Source: Oleiagrimonas citrea (GTDB lineage: Bacteria; Pseudomonadota; Gammaproteobacteria; Xanthomonadales; Rhodanobacteraceae). From it: a DNA stretch of 64,000 nucleotides. This document shows, piece after piece, positions 28,049-42,137 of this stretch (position 1 is its first letter; every line of letters begins with the position of its first letter). A program made the translations under genes and the position numbers. The DNA is taken from assembly GCF_012395255.1 (NCBI RefSeq), contig NZ_JAAZQD010000003.1, forward strand, positions 124,001 through 188,000, read 5' to 3'. The notes below the pieces were generated by a model. The model had not been told where the DNA came from. It searched no databases and saw only the letters and a list, made by a program, of their open reading frames with translations.

Positions 28049-28960
28049 TCATTCGCCGCCATTCAGTTTCTCGCGCATGAAATCGATGAACACGCGCAGC
28101 TTCGGTGGGACCTGGAACCGGCTTGGGTAGTACAGGTACCAGCCGTCGTACGGCGGCAGCCAGGTATCGAGCACGCTGACCAGCCGGCCGCTGGTCAGGT
28201 CGTCGGCGACATGTTCCTCGAACACCTGCGCGAGCGCCGCGCCCTGGCGCGCCGCTTCGACGATCGTGGCGTGGTCGTTGACGATGAGGTTGCCATCGAC
28301 GTGCACATCGAACCAGCGGCCGGCGTTCACGCCGCCGCGTTCGGCGAATTCCCACTGATGAATCGGGCCGCCGGGACGGAAACGGAAGCGGACACAGTTG
28401 TGTGCGGACAGCTCGCGCGGATGCATCGGCGTTCCGTGCCGGCGGAAATACGCCGGCGAACCGACCACGCGCGAGCGGTTCGGTCCGCCCAGCGGTACGG
28501 CGACGACGTCCTTCTGCAGACTCTCGCCGAGGCGGATGCCCGCGTCGAGTCCCTCGTCGATGAGGTCCACCAGACGCGTCTCGACGCGCAGATCCAGCGT
28601 GATGTCGGGATAGGCATGCATGAACGCCGGTATCAGGTGGCTCAGAATCCGGGGATTGGCCAGCGTCAGGCGCAGGGTACCCGCCGGGCGCTGGCCGTGC
28701 TGGCGGGCGTTTTCCATGGCGTCGTCGATCACGGCCATGGCCGGCGCGATACGGGCGAGGAAGTCGCGCCCGGCCTCGGTCAATCCCACGCGTCGCGTGC
28801 TGCGCTGCAGGAGTCGCACGTCGAGTTTTCGTTCGAGATGGCGCAGGCTCTGGCTCAGGGCCGAAGGCGTGACATCCAGCTCTCTGGCGGCGCGGGTGAA
28901 GCTGCCGTGCTGGGCGATCAGCTGGAAGTTGCGCAGGGCGGCAGTGGGGTCGTCACGCAT
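28049..28960 (-). CDS. LysR-family transcriptional regulator
   Basis: 303 aa. HTH domain in residues 1-65 (LIAQHGSFTRAARELDVTPSALSQSLRHLERKLDVRLL), then a co-inducer-binding domain (TLRLTLANPRILSHLIPAF onward). It belongs to the large CrgA/AaeR-like group that often sits divergent from a reductase. ATG 28960 is chosen over an upstream in-frame start at 28981 because it best matches the family N-terminus. It is divergent from the aldo-keto reductase, which is its likely target. Confidence 0.9.
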   Translation of the reverse strand: MRDDPTAALRNFQLIAQHGSFTRAARELDVTPSALSQSLRHLERKLDVRLLQRSTRRVGLTEAGRDFLARIAPAMAVIDDAMENARQHGQRPAGTLRLTLANPRILSHLIPAFMHAYPDITLDLRVETRLVDLIDEGLDAGIRLGESLQKDVVAVPLGGPNRSRVVGSPAYFRRHGTPMHPRELSAHNCVRFRFRPGGPIHQWEFAERGGVNAGRWFDVHVDGNLIVNDHATIVEAARQGAALAQVFEEHVADDLTSGRLVSVLDTWLPPYDGWYLYYPSRFQVPPKLRVFIDFMREKLNGGE

Positions 28961-28979
28961 GCGAGAAGTCCAGAGCGGC

Positions 28980-28997
28980 ATCGATGGAGATATCGAT
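28980..28997. promoter_or_regulatory. inverted repeat between LysR and aldo-keto reductase
   Basis: ATCGAT-GGAGAT-ATCGAT, a perfect 6-bp palindromic pair in the 181-base divergent gap, followed by an A+T-rich stretch (TTAATTAGCATAACTTAAC) at 28996-29014. It is a candidate LysR operator and promoter region. Confidence 0.4.
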
Positions 28998-29141
28998 TAA
29001 TTAGCATAACTTAACAGAACATCAAGAAATAGTCGCTTTTTACCGGCAATGCTTTTCGCGACACTGGCTGCGTTGTCCGTGCGGGATGCCGTGATCGGGG
29101 TTCTGTGCGGTTCGTCGATTCATTGCCGAGGAGGGCATCGC

Positions 29142-30131
<990 letters not shown>

Positions 30132-30196
30132 TCGGATGATGGCATGAAGCGGTGTGTTCCCGGTGGGCCGGAAGCCAGGACATTCAAGGAAATCGC

Positions 30197-30928
30197 ATGG
30201 ATCTTGCACTGAAGGGTTTGACCGCCGTGGTCACGGGTGGCAGTTCGGGCATCGGCGCCGCGATCGTGGAGGCGTTCGCTCGGGAGGGATGCCATGTCCG
30301 GTTCTGTTCGAGAACGGCCGAGAAGAATGCGGCGATGATCGAGCGGCTTGCACCGTATGGCGTTTCAGTCGATGCAGCGACGCTCGACGTGTCGGCGCCG
30401 GATGCTCTCGACTGGATACGGAGTCTGGGCGACTTCGATGTGCTCGTGCCGAACGTGAGCGCTTTGTCGGCCGACTGGGATGCCTCGTTGCAGCTCGACG
30501 TGTCGGCCACGGTCGATCTGATCGAATGCGCGACAGAGACGTTGAAGCGGAGTGCGCATCCCGCCATCACGTATGTCGGATCGAAAGCGGCGACGTTCGC
30601 GACCCCCGGCCTTGAAGCCTACGGTGCGGCCAAGGCGGCCATGGTGCATTACATGAAGTCCCTGTCCCAGCGGCTCGGGCCTTCCGGCGTGCGCGTGAAC
30701 GTGGTGGCTCCCGGCGACACCCTGTTTGCGGGCGGCATGTGGGATCGGATACGCGGGCACGATCCGGTGCTTTACGAGCGCACGCGGACGGGGAATCCGA
30801 TGCAGCGCTTCGCGGCGCCGGAGGAAGTGGCTCGTGCGGTAGTATTTCTGTCCAGCCCGGCCGCGTCGTTCGTCAACGGAGCGCATCTCCTCGTCGATGG
30901 CGGAGCGACGACCCATGTTCACGGTTGA
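30197..30928 (+). CDS. SDR-family oxidoreductase
   Basis: 243 aa short-chain dehydrogenase. The cofactor motif TGGSSGIGAA starts near residue 14 and the catalytic set is visible: Ser in YVGSKA and the YxxxK of EAYGAAKAAM. AAGGAA precedes the ATG by 8 bases. It lies 65 bases after the aldo-keto reductase. The C-terminus FVNGAHLLVDGGATTHVHG is the usual SDR end. No substrate can be assigned. Confidence 0.9.
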   Translation: MDLALKGLTAVVTGGSSGIGAAIVEAFAREGCHVRFCSRTAEKNAAMIERLAPYGVSVDAATLDVSAPDALDWIRSLGDFDVLVPNVSALSADWDASLQLDVSATVDLIECATETLKRSAHPAITYVGSKAATFATPGLEAYGAAKAAMVHYMKSLSQRLGPSGVRVNVVAPGDTLFAGGMWDRIRGHDPVLYERTRTGNPMQRFAAPEEVARAVVFLSSPAASFVNGAHLLVDGGATTHVHG

Positions 30929-31116
30929 AATGCGTAGTGCTTGAACGAGGCGAAGTGTCTGGCTTTTTCTTCCTTCCGCTCCATGCCGATCGGCGATGGG
31001 TAACGAAGTGATCCATGCATTCGAGCATGCGAGCGCGGAGGAAGGTTTCCACGAGGCCGAACCGATGCTCGGCCGGGAACATGTGCCGAGAGGCCGGAGA
31101 CAGGAAAAGGTTGCGC

Positions 31117-32367
31117 ATGAGCACACAGGGTAGCGATGAGACGATGCGCATCAGGCATGGTACGAAAGACTTCCGTCGCACCAATCTCGCCCTGTTCGCC
31201 GCCGGCTTCTGCAACTTCAGTCTGATGTACTGCGTGCAGCCGCTGATGCCGACGTTTTCGGCGACCTTCGGCGTGCATCCGGCGGAAGCCAGTCTTTCGC
31301 TGTCGCTGACCACCGGGGTGCTGGCCTTCGCGATGCTGGTGTGTGGAGCCTTGTCGGATGCGCGGGGACGCAAGCAGGTGATGAAGGTGTCGCTGCTGGC
31401 GTCGTCGCTGCTGACGCTGGTCACTGCGCTGATGCCGAGTTGGCACGGTCTGTTGCTGATGCGCACGTTGATGGGCCTCTCGCTGAGCGGCGTGCCGGCC
31501 GTGGCGATGGCCTACGTCAGCGAGGAGATGCATGTCGATTCGGTGGGGCTGGCGATGGGGTTGTTCATCGGCGGCTCGGCCGTTGGCGGCATGGGTGGAC
31601 GTCTGCTGACCGGCGTGTTCACGGATGTATTCGGATGGCGCGCGGCCATTGCCTGCATCGGCGTCATCGGTCTGGCAGCGGCGCTGGTCTTCTGGCGCAC
31701 GCTGCCCGAGTCGCGCCATTTCCAGGCGCGCAGGCTGCGCGCCGGCGCATTGGCGCGCACGCTGGGCGAATTGTTGCGCGAGCGCGGTCTGCGCTGGCTG
31801 TTCATCGAGGGCTTCCTGCTGATGGGCACCTTCGTCACGCTGTACAACTACATCGGCTATCGACTGCTGGCGCCGCCGTACAGCCTCAGCGTCAGTGCCG
31901 AGGGCGCGATCTTCGCGGTGTACCTGGTCGGCATTTTCAGCTCGACCTGGATGGGCCACGTCGCCAACCGCATGGGCCGGCGCAAGTGTTTCTGGAGCGC
32001 GTTCGTGCTGCTGCTCGCCGGCATGGGCCTGATGCTGCTGCAGCCGCTGGCGGCGGTGGTGCTGGGGCTGGCCGTGGTCACGTTCGGGTTCTTTGCCGGA
32101 CACTCGATGGCGGCCAGCTGGGTCGGCCGTCGCGCACCGCATTCGAAGGCGCAGGCGTCGTCGCTGTATCTGTTCGCGTACTACATGGGGTCGAGCCTGG
32201 CCGGCGTCGCGGGCGGCCTGTTCTGGAGCCGGGACGGCTGGCTCGGCGTGACGCTGTTCACGGCGGTGTTGACGGTCGTGGGCCTGTTCGGCGCGCTGCG
32301 CCTGATTGCCATTCCGCCCCTGGCCACTTCGCGTAACACACCGATCCACGGCGGCGCCGCGCAGTAG
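31117..32367 (+). CDS. MFS transporter (YnfM-like drug or sugar exporter)
   Basis: 416 aa with twelve predicted helices. It starts FRRTNLALFAAGFCNFSLMY, and the loop signatures CGALSDARGRKQVM (2-3) and RMGRRKCFWSA (8-9) are the MFS motif A type. AGGAAAAGG sits 10 bases before ATG 31117. The frame is open to 31015, but without a better site. It follows the SDR gene by 188 bases. It belongs to the DHA1 group of exporters, often acting on drugs, arabinose or organic acids. Confidence 0.88.
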   Translation: MSTQGSDETMRIRHGTKDFRRTNLALFAAGFCNFSLMYCVQPLMPTFSATFGVHPAEASLSLSLTTGVLAFAMLVCGALSDARGRKQVMKVSLLASSLLTLVTALMPSWHGLLLMRTLMGLSLSGVPAVAMAYVSEEMHVDSVGLAMGLFIGGSAVGGMGGRLLTGVFTDVFGWRAAIACIGVIGLAAALVFWRTLPESRHFQARRLRAGALARTLGELLRERGLRWLFIEGFLLMGTFVTLYNYIGYRLLAPPYSLSVSAEGAIFAVYLVGIFSSTWMGHVANRMGRRKCFWSAFVLLLAGMGLMLLQPLAAVVLGLAVVTFGFFAGHSMAASWVGRRAPHSKAQASSLYLFAYYMGSSLAGVAGGLFWSRDGWLGVTLFTAVLTVVGLFGALRLIAIPPLATSRNTPIHGGAAQ

Positions 32368-32607
32368 AGGCGTCACTCTGGCCGGTCGTGCCGGCCGGTG
32401 CATCCGGGCTGCTGTCGCCGCAAGCGGCGACGGCTTTCGAAAAAGTGCGCCATGCCGTGTCTTGCATGAACGGGCTGCGTCGATCGTGGCGGCGACTGGC
32501 TCATGGACGAGATGGTGCGCTTTTCGACCTGCGCCCTATACTGTCTTTGCGCGGGCCAATGCCGCATCGACCCGCGCACGCCAATGTGCGAACACGGAAC
32601 CGCGCCG

Positions 32608-33341
<734 letters not shown>

Positions 33342-33345
<4 letters not shown>

Positions 33346-35708
33346 GCGCGCTGACACGCAAGGGTTGGCGCGATCTCTGGTATCTGCGTGGGCAGGCCCT
33401 GGCGATCGCGCTGGTGATCGCGGGGGGCGTGGCGACGCTGGTGATGTCGCAATCGACCTACGAGTCGCTGACCGCGACCCGTGCGCAGTTCTATCGGGAA
33501 GGCGCGCTGGCCGATCTGTGGGCGCCGCTCAAGCGGGCGCCGGACACGCTGTTGCCTCGGATTCGGGCGGTTCCGGGCGTGCAGGCTGCGCAGCCGAGAT
33601 TGCAGGCTGCGGCCACGCTGTCGCTGAAGGGATTCGGCGAGCCGGTGCGTGCCGAGGTGGTCTCGCTGCCGCTGCACGGCGGGCAGCCACTCCTCAATCG
33701 CGTGCAGTTGCGAAGCGGACGGCTGCCGGACCCCGGCGTCGACGATGAGGTCGTGGTGGGCGAGGCGTTCGCCAGCGCACACGAACTCCACACGGGCGAT
33801 CGTCTGGACATGATTCTGCGTGGCCGTGAACGCCGGGTGCGCGTGGTCGGCATCGGCACGTCGCCGGAGTATGTCTATCAGTCGCCGCCGGGCGCGGTGT
33901 TTCCGGATTTCGAGCGTTACGCGGTGCTGTGGATGAACCGTCATGCCATGGAGCGGGCGCTGAACATGGATGGGGCGTTCAACAATGTCGTGCTGCGCCT
34001 GGAGCCCGGCGCGCGTCCCGCGGCGGTGATCGCCGCGCTCGATGCGCTGCTGGCCCGCTACGGCGGTATCGGCGCGTACGGCCGGCACGAACAGGTTTCT
34101 GCGCGCTACCTGGAAGAGGAATTGCGTCAGCTGCAGACCATGGCGCGCCTGTTTCCGGCAATCTTCCTGGGTGTGGCCGCGTTCCTTCTGCACGTGGTGC
34201 TGATGCGGCTGCTCGGTACTCAGCGCGAGCAGATCGGGGTGCTCAAGGCGTTCGGCTACCGCAACCGCACGCTGGCCGCACACTATCTGGGCATGGCCGG
34301 CGGCATTGCCTGTGGTGGCACGCTCATCGGCATAGCGCTGGGGGCGTTGCAGGGGCATTGGCTGGCCGGGGTGTACCAGGACATCTATCGGTTTCCCTTC
34401 CTGGCCTACCACCTCAGTTTGCGCGCCGTCGTCATGGGTTTCGCGGTGAGCCTGGCGGCCGCCTGGGCCGGTGCGGCGATGGCGCTTCGCGCAGCGGTCC
34501 GCCTGCCGCCGGCCGAGGCGATGCGCCCACCGGCGCCGCCGCGATTCCGTCCCACGTTGATCGAACGCCTGGGCCTGCAGCGATGGTTGTCGCAGCCCGC
34601 GCGGATGGCGCTGCGGGATCTCGAGCGCCGACCGGGGCGCGCGGTGCTGACCGTATTCGGGCTGGCGATGGCTTGCGCGGTGATGATGGTTGGACGCTTC
34701 CAGGACGACGCCATCGAATGGATGGTCGACACGCAGTTGGGCGTCGCCCAGCGCCACGACCTGTCGGTGACCTTCATCGAGCTGACGCCGCGCCGCGCGA
34801 TCTTCGAACTGGCCGCCTTGCCGGGCGTGCGCGAGGCGGAGCCGGTGCGCTCGGTCCCGGTGCGACTGGTGCACGGACATCGCAGCTACCGGACCGTGAT
34901 CGAAGGGTTGCCGGACCCGGCGCGTCTGAAGCGGACGCTGGATACCCGACTGCAGCCGGTGCAGCCCGCGGGAGGTGGTCTGCTGCTGACCGACTATCTG
35001 CGCGGCATGTTGCAGCTTGCTCCTGGCGACGAGGTTGAGGTCCAGGCGCTGGACGGCCATCGGCGTCGCCGCTCAGTGCGCGTGGAGGGATTCGTGCACG
35101 AGTACATCGGGGCACAGGGATACATGAATCTGGATGCGCTCAATCGCCTGCTGGGCGACGGCGATGTCGTCTCGGGCGCGTTGCTCGGCGTCGAATCCGG
35201 CGCCGAGAGCGAGGTCTACCGGCGTCTGAATCGGCGATCCAGAGTGGCCGGCATCGGTTCGCGGCTGGCGTCGGTGCACAGCTTCTACACGACCATGGCC
35301 GAGAGTCTGCTGGTGTTCACGCTGGTGGCCGCGCTGCTGGGGGCGGTGATCAATTTCGGTCTGGTCTACAACGCGGCCCGGATCAGTCTGTCCGAGCGCG
35401 GTCGCGAGCTGGCGAGTCTGCGCGTGCTGGGCATGACCGGCGGGGAGGTCGGCATGGTGCTTCTCGGGCAGCTGGGATTGCTGGTGCTGCTGTCGCTGCC
35501 GTTCGGGTTCGCCGCGGGCGTGGGGCTGTGCTGGCTCATGGCGACGGGGTTCCAGTCGGAGCTGTTTCGCGTGCCGGTGGAGTTGTCCACCTCCACATTC
35601 GCCTTCGCGGGACTGGTAGTGCTGGGAGCCAGCGTGGTGTCGGCGTGGCTGATACGCCGTCGTATCGCGCGGCTGGACCTGATCGCGGTGCTGAAGACTC
35701 GCGAATGA
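33342..35708 (+). CDS. FtsX-type ABC permease with two FtsX domains
   Basis: 788 aa permease. Two FtsX-like membrane domains are seen: helices near residues 270-400 (including [19 protein letters not shown]) and near 640-785 ([21 protein letters not shown]), each preceded by a periplasmic region. The 788 aa length and two FtsX units place it with the long permeases of the LptF/MacB-like export class rather than the single-domain LolC. GTG 33342 overlaps the ATPase stop. It is followed after 16 bases by the adaptor, so the three form one operon. Confidence 0.92.
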
Positions 35709-35724
35709 GGGAGAGGGAACGAGT

Positions 35725-36924
35725 ATGGGTCGTCGACACTGGATTGTGCTCACGCTGGCTGGCATCGCGGTGGCGGCTGTCGCATTCTGGGCACTGCAGC
35801 CTTCGCCGCGCCCGGTGGATGCGGCGCGGGTGACGCGCGGCGATCTGGTGCAGCGTTTCGAGGAGGAGGGACGCATGATGCTGCCGCGTCGATGGGTGCT
35901 CTCGGCGCCGATCGCGGGGACGCTGCGTCGCATCGAGTGGCTGCAGGGCGATGCGGTGAAGGCCGGTCAGGTTCTGGCCGTGGTGGATCCGGCGCGCGGG
36001 GTGCTTCTGGACCCGGCGAGCCGCGCACGCATCGAGGCCGAGCAGCATGCGGCGGAAGCGTCACTCGAGGCCGCCGGGCAGCGTCTCGCGGCGGCGCGTG
36101 CCGACGCCGATCTGGCCGAGCGGGACGTGCGACGCATGCGCGAGCTTTCCACCACCGGCGCAGTCAGCGTTGCGGCCCGCGAGGAAGCCGAGGCGCGGGT
36201 GGCCCGGGCTCGGGCCACGGTGCAGGCTGCGGTCGCTGAGCAACGCGCGGTCGCACAGCAGCGTGCCGCGCTTGCTGCCGTGCTCGGCGGGCAGGGGCGT
36301 GCCGGCGGGACCGCCGTCGAGATTCGCGCGCCGGTCACGGGGGTGGTGCTGCATCGTTATCAGCAGAGTGCGGTGCCGGTACAGGCCGGGCAGGCGCTTC
36401 TGGAGATCGGTGATCTGCGCACCCTGCAGGTCATGGTGCAGGCGCTGTCGCAGCAGGCGCTCGCATTGCGACCGGGGACGCCCGCGCGGATCCTGCGCTG
36501 GGGGGGCAACCAGGCACTGCCGGCACGGGTCGTGCGCATCGAGCCCGGCGGTTTCACCAAGATCTCGGCGCTGGGCGTGGAGGAGCAGCGGACCCAGGTG
36601 TGGCTCGAGATCACCGCGCCACGGGCGCAGTGGCGCGGACTCGGTGACGGCTTCCGCGTCGAGGTCGAATTCGAGGTCGCGCGTCGTCACGATGTGCTGC
36701 AGGTTGCGGCAAGCGCGGTCTTCCGGGACGGAAGGCGCTGGGCGGCGTACCGCATTGAGGACGGCCGCGCGCGGTTGGTCCATGTCGAGTTGGGCGCACG
36801 TGCCGATGACGCTGTGGAGGTGCTCGGCGGTCTGCGCAAGGGCGACGCCGTGGTGGCCTTTCCCGACGACCGTCTGCGCGACGGTTTGCGCTTGCGTGTG
36901 CTCGGCGATGCTCCGGGAGCGTGA
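35725..36924 (+). CDS. periplasmic adaptor (membrane fusion) protein
   Basis: 399 aa HlyD/MacA-type adaptor. An N-terminal membrane anchor (IVLTLAGIAVAAVAFWAL, about 7-24) is followed by a barrel-sandwich motif (VLSAPIAGTLRRIEWLQGDAVKAGQVLAVVDP), a long coiled coil (about 95-190) and the second half-motif (IRAPVTGVVLHRY). With the ATPase and the FtsX permease it should form a tripartite exporter; a TolC-type outer-membrane partner is not encoded nearby. Substrate unknown. Confidence 0.92.
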   Translation: MGRRHWIVLTLAGIAVAAVAFWALQPSPRPVDAARVTRGDLVQRFEEEGRMMLPRRWVLSAPIAGTLRRIEWLQGDAVKAGQVLAVVDPARGVLLDPASRARIEAEQHAAEASLEAAGQRLAAARADADLAERDVRRMRELSTTGAVSVAAREEAEARVARARATVQAAVAEQRAVAQQRAALAAVLGGQGRAGGTAVEIRAPVTGVVLHRYQQSAVPVQAGQALLEIGDLRTLQVMVQALSQQALALRPGTPARILRWGGNQALPARVVRIEPGGFTKISALGVEEQRTQVWLEITAPRAQWRGLGDGFRVEVEFEVARRHDVLQVAASAVFRDGRRWAAYRIEDGRARLVHVELGARADDAVEVLGGLRKGDAVVAFPDDRLRDGLRLRVLGDAPGA

Positions 36925-37153
36925 TGTGGCACGGGGTCCCGGCGGTGGTCGGCTGTGGCCGGGCATGCGACAATAGAACGCTCGGCCGCGCCGTTCTGCG
37001 CGCGAAAGCCGGTTTCCATTGACGAATATCTGTGTGGCGCGCGCCCCTGCGGATGCGCGTCTTCGTGCTGCCGCTCACCGCGGTGGCGTCGCGTGTCCCG
37101 TATCCGGCATGGCAAAGCGTCGTGCCGGGCGGCTGTTATCGAGTCCCCGATCG

Positions 37154-38671
<1,518 letters not shown>

Positions 38672-38690
38672 TCGCCGGCGCGGGCGCGCC

Positions 38691-39947
38691 TCAGCGCGCG
38701 TCGGGTCGCAGCATGACCTTCATGGTGTCGTAGTCGCCGTCGTTCGGCTGCGCGGGCAGGCCGAGCAGGTGCGTCATCAGCGGGTAGACGTCGACGTTGG
38801 GGAATTCCGGCACCACCCGCCCATCATCACGGAACGACGGGCCGTGCGCGATGAACAGCGCACGCATCAGCGGATTGGCGTTGTCGTAGCCGTGCGAACC
38901 CATACTGGGTGTGTGCGTGGCCAGCCAGCCGCTGGTGCTGACGGTCCAGCCGGTCTGCGGCGAGCACACGATGGGCGGCACGCGCGGGTTGCTGCCGTAG
39001 TGGAAGCGCGCCGGAATGTTCTGCTTCTTCCAGCATTGCATGTGCGGATGCGGCTTCAGCAGCGCGGCTTCCACCGCGGTCGTGCGACCGGGCTTCGGAA
39101 TCAGGCTGGCCAGTTCGCCCATCGACACCACGGTGACGTCGTGCATGTCGATCAGCTTGTCCATCAGGATCGTGTGGCTGGCCGGCGACGGAGCCATGCC
39201 GTGGTCGGACACCACGATGATGTTCATGTGCCGGTACAGGCCGCGCTGCTTCAGACCCGTGATCAGTTTGCCGATGGCCGCGTCGATGCGGTGCATGGCG
39301 GCGTTGACCTGCTTCGAGTCCGGGCCGTATTCGTGGCCGTCGTGGTCGACGCGGTCGAAATACAGCGTGAGGAAGGTCGGGCGCTTCTGCGCCGGCAGAT
39401 CGAGCCACTCCAGAACCTGGTCCACGCGCTGCGTTGGCGTCAGCTTGCCGTTGTAGGGCCGCCAGTGATCGGGGCGGTAGCCGTGGATTCTGGTCGCCGA
39501 GCCGGGCCAGAACATGGTTGCCGTCTTCAGACCGTGCTTGTCCGCCGTCACCCAGATCGGTTCGGCCTCGTTCCACCAGCGCGGATCGGCCACGGCCTTG
39601 CGGTCGCCGAGGCTGAAGCGACCCAGCTTCGGATCGATCATGTTGTTGTTGACGATGCCGTGATGGTCCGGATACAGCCCGGTGACCAGGGTGTAGTGGT
39701 TGGGAAAGGTCAGCGACGGGAACGAGGGTTCCATCGCCTTGGCGCGGACGCCGGTATCGGCCAGGTGCTGCAGATTCGGCGTGATGCCGCGTTGCAGGTA
39801 GTCGGCACGAAAGGCGTCGATGGAGATCAGCAGCAGCGGGGCAGGGCGTGTCTGCGGCTGCAGGGAGGCTGAGCGCGGTGAAGGCCCTGCGCAGCCGGCA
39901 AGTACAAGGAAAAACAAAGATAAAACAAGGAGAAGGGTACGCTTCAT
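38691..39947 (-). CDS. nucleotide pyrophosphatase/phosphodiesterase (NPP) lipoprotein
   Basis: 418 aa secreted alkaline-phosphatase-superfamily enzyme. The signal peptide ends in a lipobox (VLAGC, Cys19). Key residues: metal Asp44 (ISIDAF), nucleophile Thr80 in FPSLTFPNHYTLVTGL, YFDRVDHDGHEYGP, VSDHGM and GSHGYDN, all matching Xanthomonas NPP. It cleaves nucleotide diesters and pyrophosphates. ATG 39947 is preferred to ATG 39974 because it gives a clean signal sequence. It is divergent from the next small secreted protein, 45 bases apart. Confidence 0.93.
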   Translation of the reverse strand: MKRTLLLVLSLFFLVLAGCAGPSPRSASLQPQTRPAPLLLISIDAFRADYLQRGITPNLQHLADTGVRAKAMEPSFPSLTFPNHYTLVTGLYPDHHGIVNNNMIDPKLGRFSLGDRKAVADPRWWNEAEPIWVTADKHGLKTATMFWPGSATRIHGYRPDHWRPYNGKLTPTQRVDQVLEWLDLPAQKRPTFLTLYFDRVDHDGHEYGPDSKQVNAAMHRIDAAIGKLITGLKQRGLYRHMNIIVVSDHGMAPSPASHTILMDKLIDMHDVTVVSMGELASLIPKPGRTTAVEAALLKPHPHMQCWKKQNIPARFHYGSNPRVPPIVCSPQTGWTVSTSGWLATHTPSMGSHGYDNANPLMRALFIAHGPSFRDDGRVVPEFPNVDVYPLMTHLLGLPAQPNDGDYDTMKVMLRPDAR

Positions 39948-39992
39948 GTCGTTCAGGATGGTGCAAGAAACCATGGAGTATGGTGGACAATC

Positions 39993-40361
39993 ATGACAGT
40001 ACGCATCTTTTTCCTCTGTGCTTTTTCGGCAACCCTGCTTCTGGCTGGCGCGTCACCGGCGCTGGCACAGACCCAGGGTGTGGAGCGGGTGCGCCAGCAG
40101 TCGCAGGTCAACCACCTGCGCGACACCGTGCGAGGCAACGCGCTGCGCGAGCAGCAGCGCCAGCAGACCAGCGCCACCACGGCGAAGGCCTTCCAGAATC
40201 CACGCGCGAAGTCGCAGCTGCAGTCTGCCGATCAGGCCCGCTACGACCGCTATCGCGCCCGGCAGCGCACGGCGATCGACGATTTCGCCAGCAAGCAGGC
40301 TGCGCAACCCGCGGACGATCAGCGCCGCACCGAACCGGCTCACGCTGCCAGCAGCCACTGA
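39993..40361 (+). CDS. small secreted protein, unknown
   Basis: 122 aa with a signal peptide (IFFLCAFSATLLLAGASPALA, cleavage after residue 25) and a charged, Gln/Arg-rich helical mature part (VRQQSQVNHLRDTVRGNALREQQRQ). No known family. It is divergent from the NPP gene and 90 bases before hutU. A periplasmic role is likely from the signal peptide only. Confidence 0.7.
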   Translation: MTVRIFFLCAFSATLLLAGASPALAQTQGVERVRQQSQVNHLRDTVRGNALREQQRQQTSATTAKAFQNPRAKSQLQSADQARYDRYRARQRTAIDDFASKQAAQPADDQRRTEPAHAASSH

Positions 40362-40415
40362 CGGTCGCGGTCCCGTGACCGGCTGACGGATTCCGGCCCG
40401 GTCGGAAGCATGGCC

Positions 40416-40421
40416 TATACT
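40416..40421 (+). promoter_or_regulatory. hutU: -10-like hexamer before hutU
   Basis: TATACT lies 30 bases ahead of the hutU start. No clear -35 was found, so it is a weak candidate. Confidence 0.3.
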
Positions 40422-40451
40422 CCGTGGCATTTGCGTACCCGGAGAACCTGC

Positions 40452-42122
40452 ATGGCCGCACCGACCCGCATCGACACCGCGCGCGAGATCCATCCGCCGC
40501 GCGGTAGCGAGCTTTCCTGCAAGAACTGGCTGATCGAAGCGGCCTACCGGATGATCCAGCACAACCTCGACCCCGAGGTGGCGGAAAATCCGGCCGAGCT
40601 GGTGGTCTACGGCGGCATCGGTCGTGCCGCGCGCAACTGGGAATGCTTCGACGCGATCCTGAAGTCGCTGCGCGAGCTGAACGAGGACGAGACGCTGCTG
40701 GTGCAGTCCGGCAAGCCGGTCGGCGTGTTCCGCACGCATGCCGACGCGCCGCGTGTGTTGATTGCCAATTCCAATCTGGTGCCGGCCTGGGCCAGCTGGG
40801 AGCATTTCCACGAGCTCGATAAGAAGGGCCTGATGATGTACGGCCAGATGACGGCCGGTTCGTGGATCTACATCGGCTCGCAGGGCATCGTACAGGGCAC
40901 CTACGAAACCTTTGTCGAGATGGGCCGCCAGAGCTATGGCGGCGACCTGACCGGCAAGTGGATTCTCACCGCCGGTCTCGGCGGCATGGGAGGCGCGCAG
41001 CCGCTGGCCGCCTCGCTGGCCGGCGCCTGCTCGCTGAACATCGAGTGCCAGCAGAGCCGCATCGATTTCCGTCTGCGCACCAAGTACGTCGACGAGCAGG
41101 CCGACGACCTCGACGATGCGCTCGCTCGGATCGAGAAGTACACCAAGGCAGGCGAGGCCAAGTCCATCGCCCTGCTGGGCAACGCTGCGGAAATCCTGCC
41201 GGAGTTGGTCAAGCGCGGCGTGAAGCCGGACGCCGTCACCGATCAGACCAGCGCGCACGATCCGGTCAACGGCTATCTGCCGCTGGGCTGGACTGTCGAG
41301 GAATGGTTCGAGCGTCGCCAGTCCGATCCCGAAGGCACCCGCGACGCCGCCAAGCGCTCCATGAAACAGCACGTCGAGGCCATGCTGGCGTTCCATGCGC
41401 AGGGCATCCCGACCTTCGACTACGGCAACAACATCCGTCAGATGGCCAAGGACGAAGGCTGCGCCAACGCCTTCGATTTCCCCGGCTTCGTGCCCGCCTA
41501 CGTGCGTCCGCTGTTCTGCCGCGGCATCGGTCCGTTCCGCTGGGTGGCGCTGTCGGGCGACCCGGAGGACATCTACAAGACCGACCAGAAGGTGAAGGAG
41601 CTGATTCCCGACGATCCGCACCTGCACAACTGGCTGGACATGGCCGAGCAGCGCATCAGCTTCCAGGGCCTGCCGTCGCGGATCTGCTGGGTCGGGCTGG
41701 GCCAGCGCCACAAGCTGGGCCTAGCCTTCAACGAGATGGTGCGCAACGGCGAACTGAAGGCGCCTGTCGCCATCGGCCGCGATCATCTGGATTCCGGCTC
41801 GGTCGCCTCGCCCAACCGCGAGACCGAAGCGATGAAGGACGGCAGCGACGCCGTGTCCGACTGGCCGTTGCTGAATGCGCTGCTGAACACCGCCAGCGGT
41901 GCGACCTGGGTCAGCTTCCACCACGGTGGCGGTGTCGGCATGGGATACAGCCAGCATGCGGGCCAGGTCATCGTCTGCGACGGCAGCGAGGCCGCCGACA
42001 AGCGGCTCGAACGCGTGTTGTGGAACGATCCGGGCACCGGTGTGATGCGCCATGCGGACGCCGGTTACGATGAAGCCATCGACTGCGCCAAGGCTTGCGG
42101 TCTGAAACTGCCCATGGTCTGA
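40452..42122 (+). CDS. hutU: urocanate hydratase
   Basis: Second step of histidine degradation: hydrates urocanate to imidazolone-5-propionate using NAD as an electrophilic cofactor. 556 aa, the standard length. Signatures: [20 protein letters not shown]-type [31 protein letters not shown] (residues 173-191) with the NAD-binding glycines, and [11 protein letters not shown] with the active-site Cys near 417. ATG 40452 follows GGAGAAC at 8 bases. A conserved hut cluster is absent, as hutI and hutF lie 13-24 kb away. Confidence 0.97.
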   Translation: MAAPTRIDTAREIHPPRGSELSCKNWLIEAAYRMIQHNLDPEVAENPAELVVYGGIGRAARNWECFDAILKSLRELNEDETLLVQSGKPVGVFRTHADAPRVLIANSNLVPAWASWEHFHELDKKGLMMYGQMTAGSWIYIGSQGIVQGTYETFVEMGRQSYGGDLTGKWILTAGLGGMGGAQPLAASLAGACSLNIECQQSRIDFRLRTKYVDEQADDLDDALARIEKYTKAGEAKSIALLGNAAEILPELVKRGVKPDAVTDQTSAHDPVNGYLPLGWTVEEWFERRQSDPEGTRDAAKRSMKQHVEAMLAFHAQGIPTFDYGNNIRQMAKDEGCANAFDFPGFVPAYVRPLFCRGIGPFRWVALSGDPEDIYKTDQKVKELIPDDPHLHNWLDMAEQRISFQGLPSRICWVGLGQRHKLGLAFNEMVRNGELKAPVAIGRDHLDSGSVASPNRETEAMKDGSDAVSDWPLLNALLNTASGATWVSFHHGGGVGMGYSQHAGQVIVCDGSEAADKRLERVLWNDPGTGVMRHADAGYDEAIDCAKACGLKLPMV

Positions 42123-42137
42123 GAGGTCCATAAAAAT

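Noticed and set aside
31341-32336. 331-codon alternative frame within the MFS gene
   Set aside because: Same strand but wrong frame; the 416-aa MFS frame has clear helices and loop motifs.
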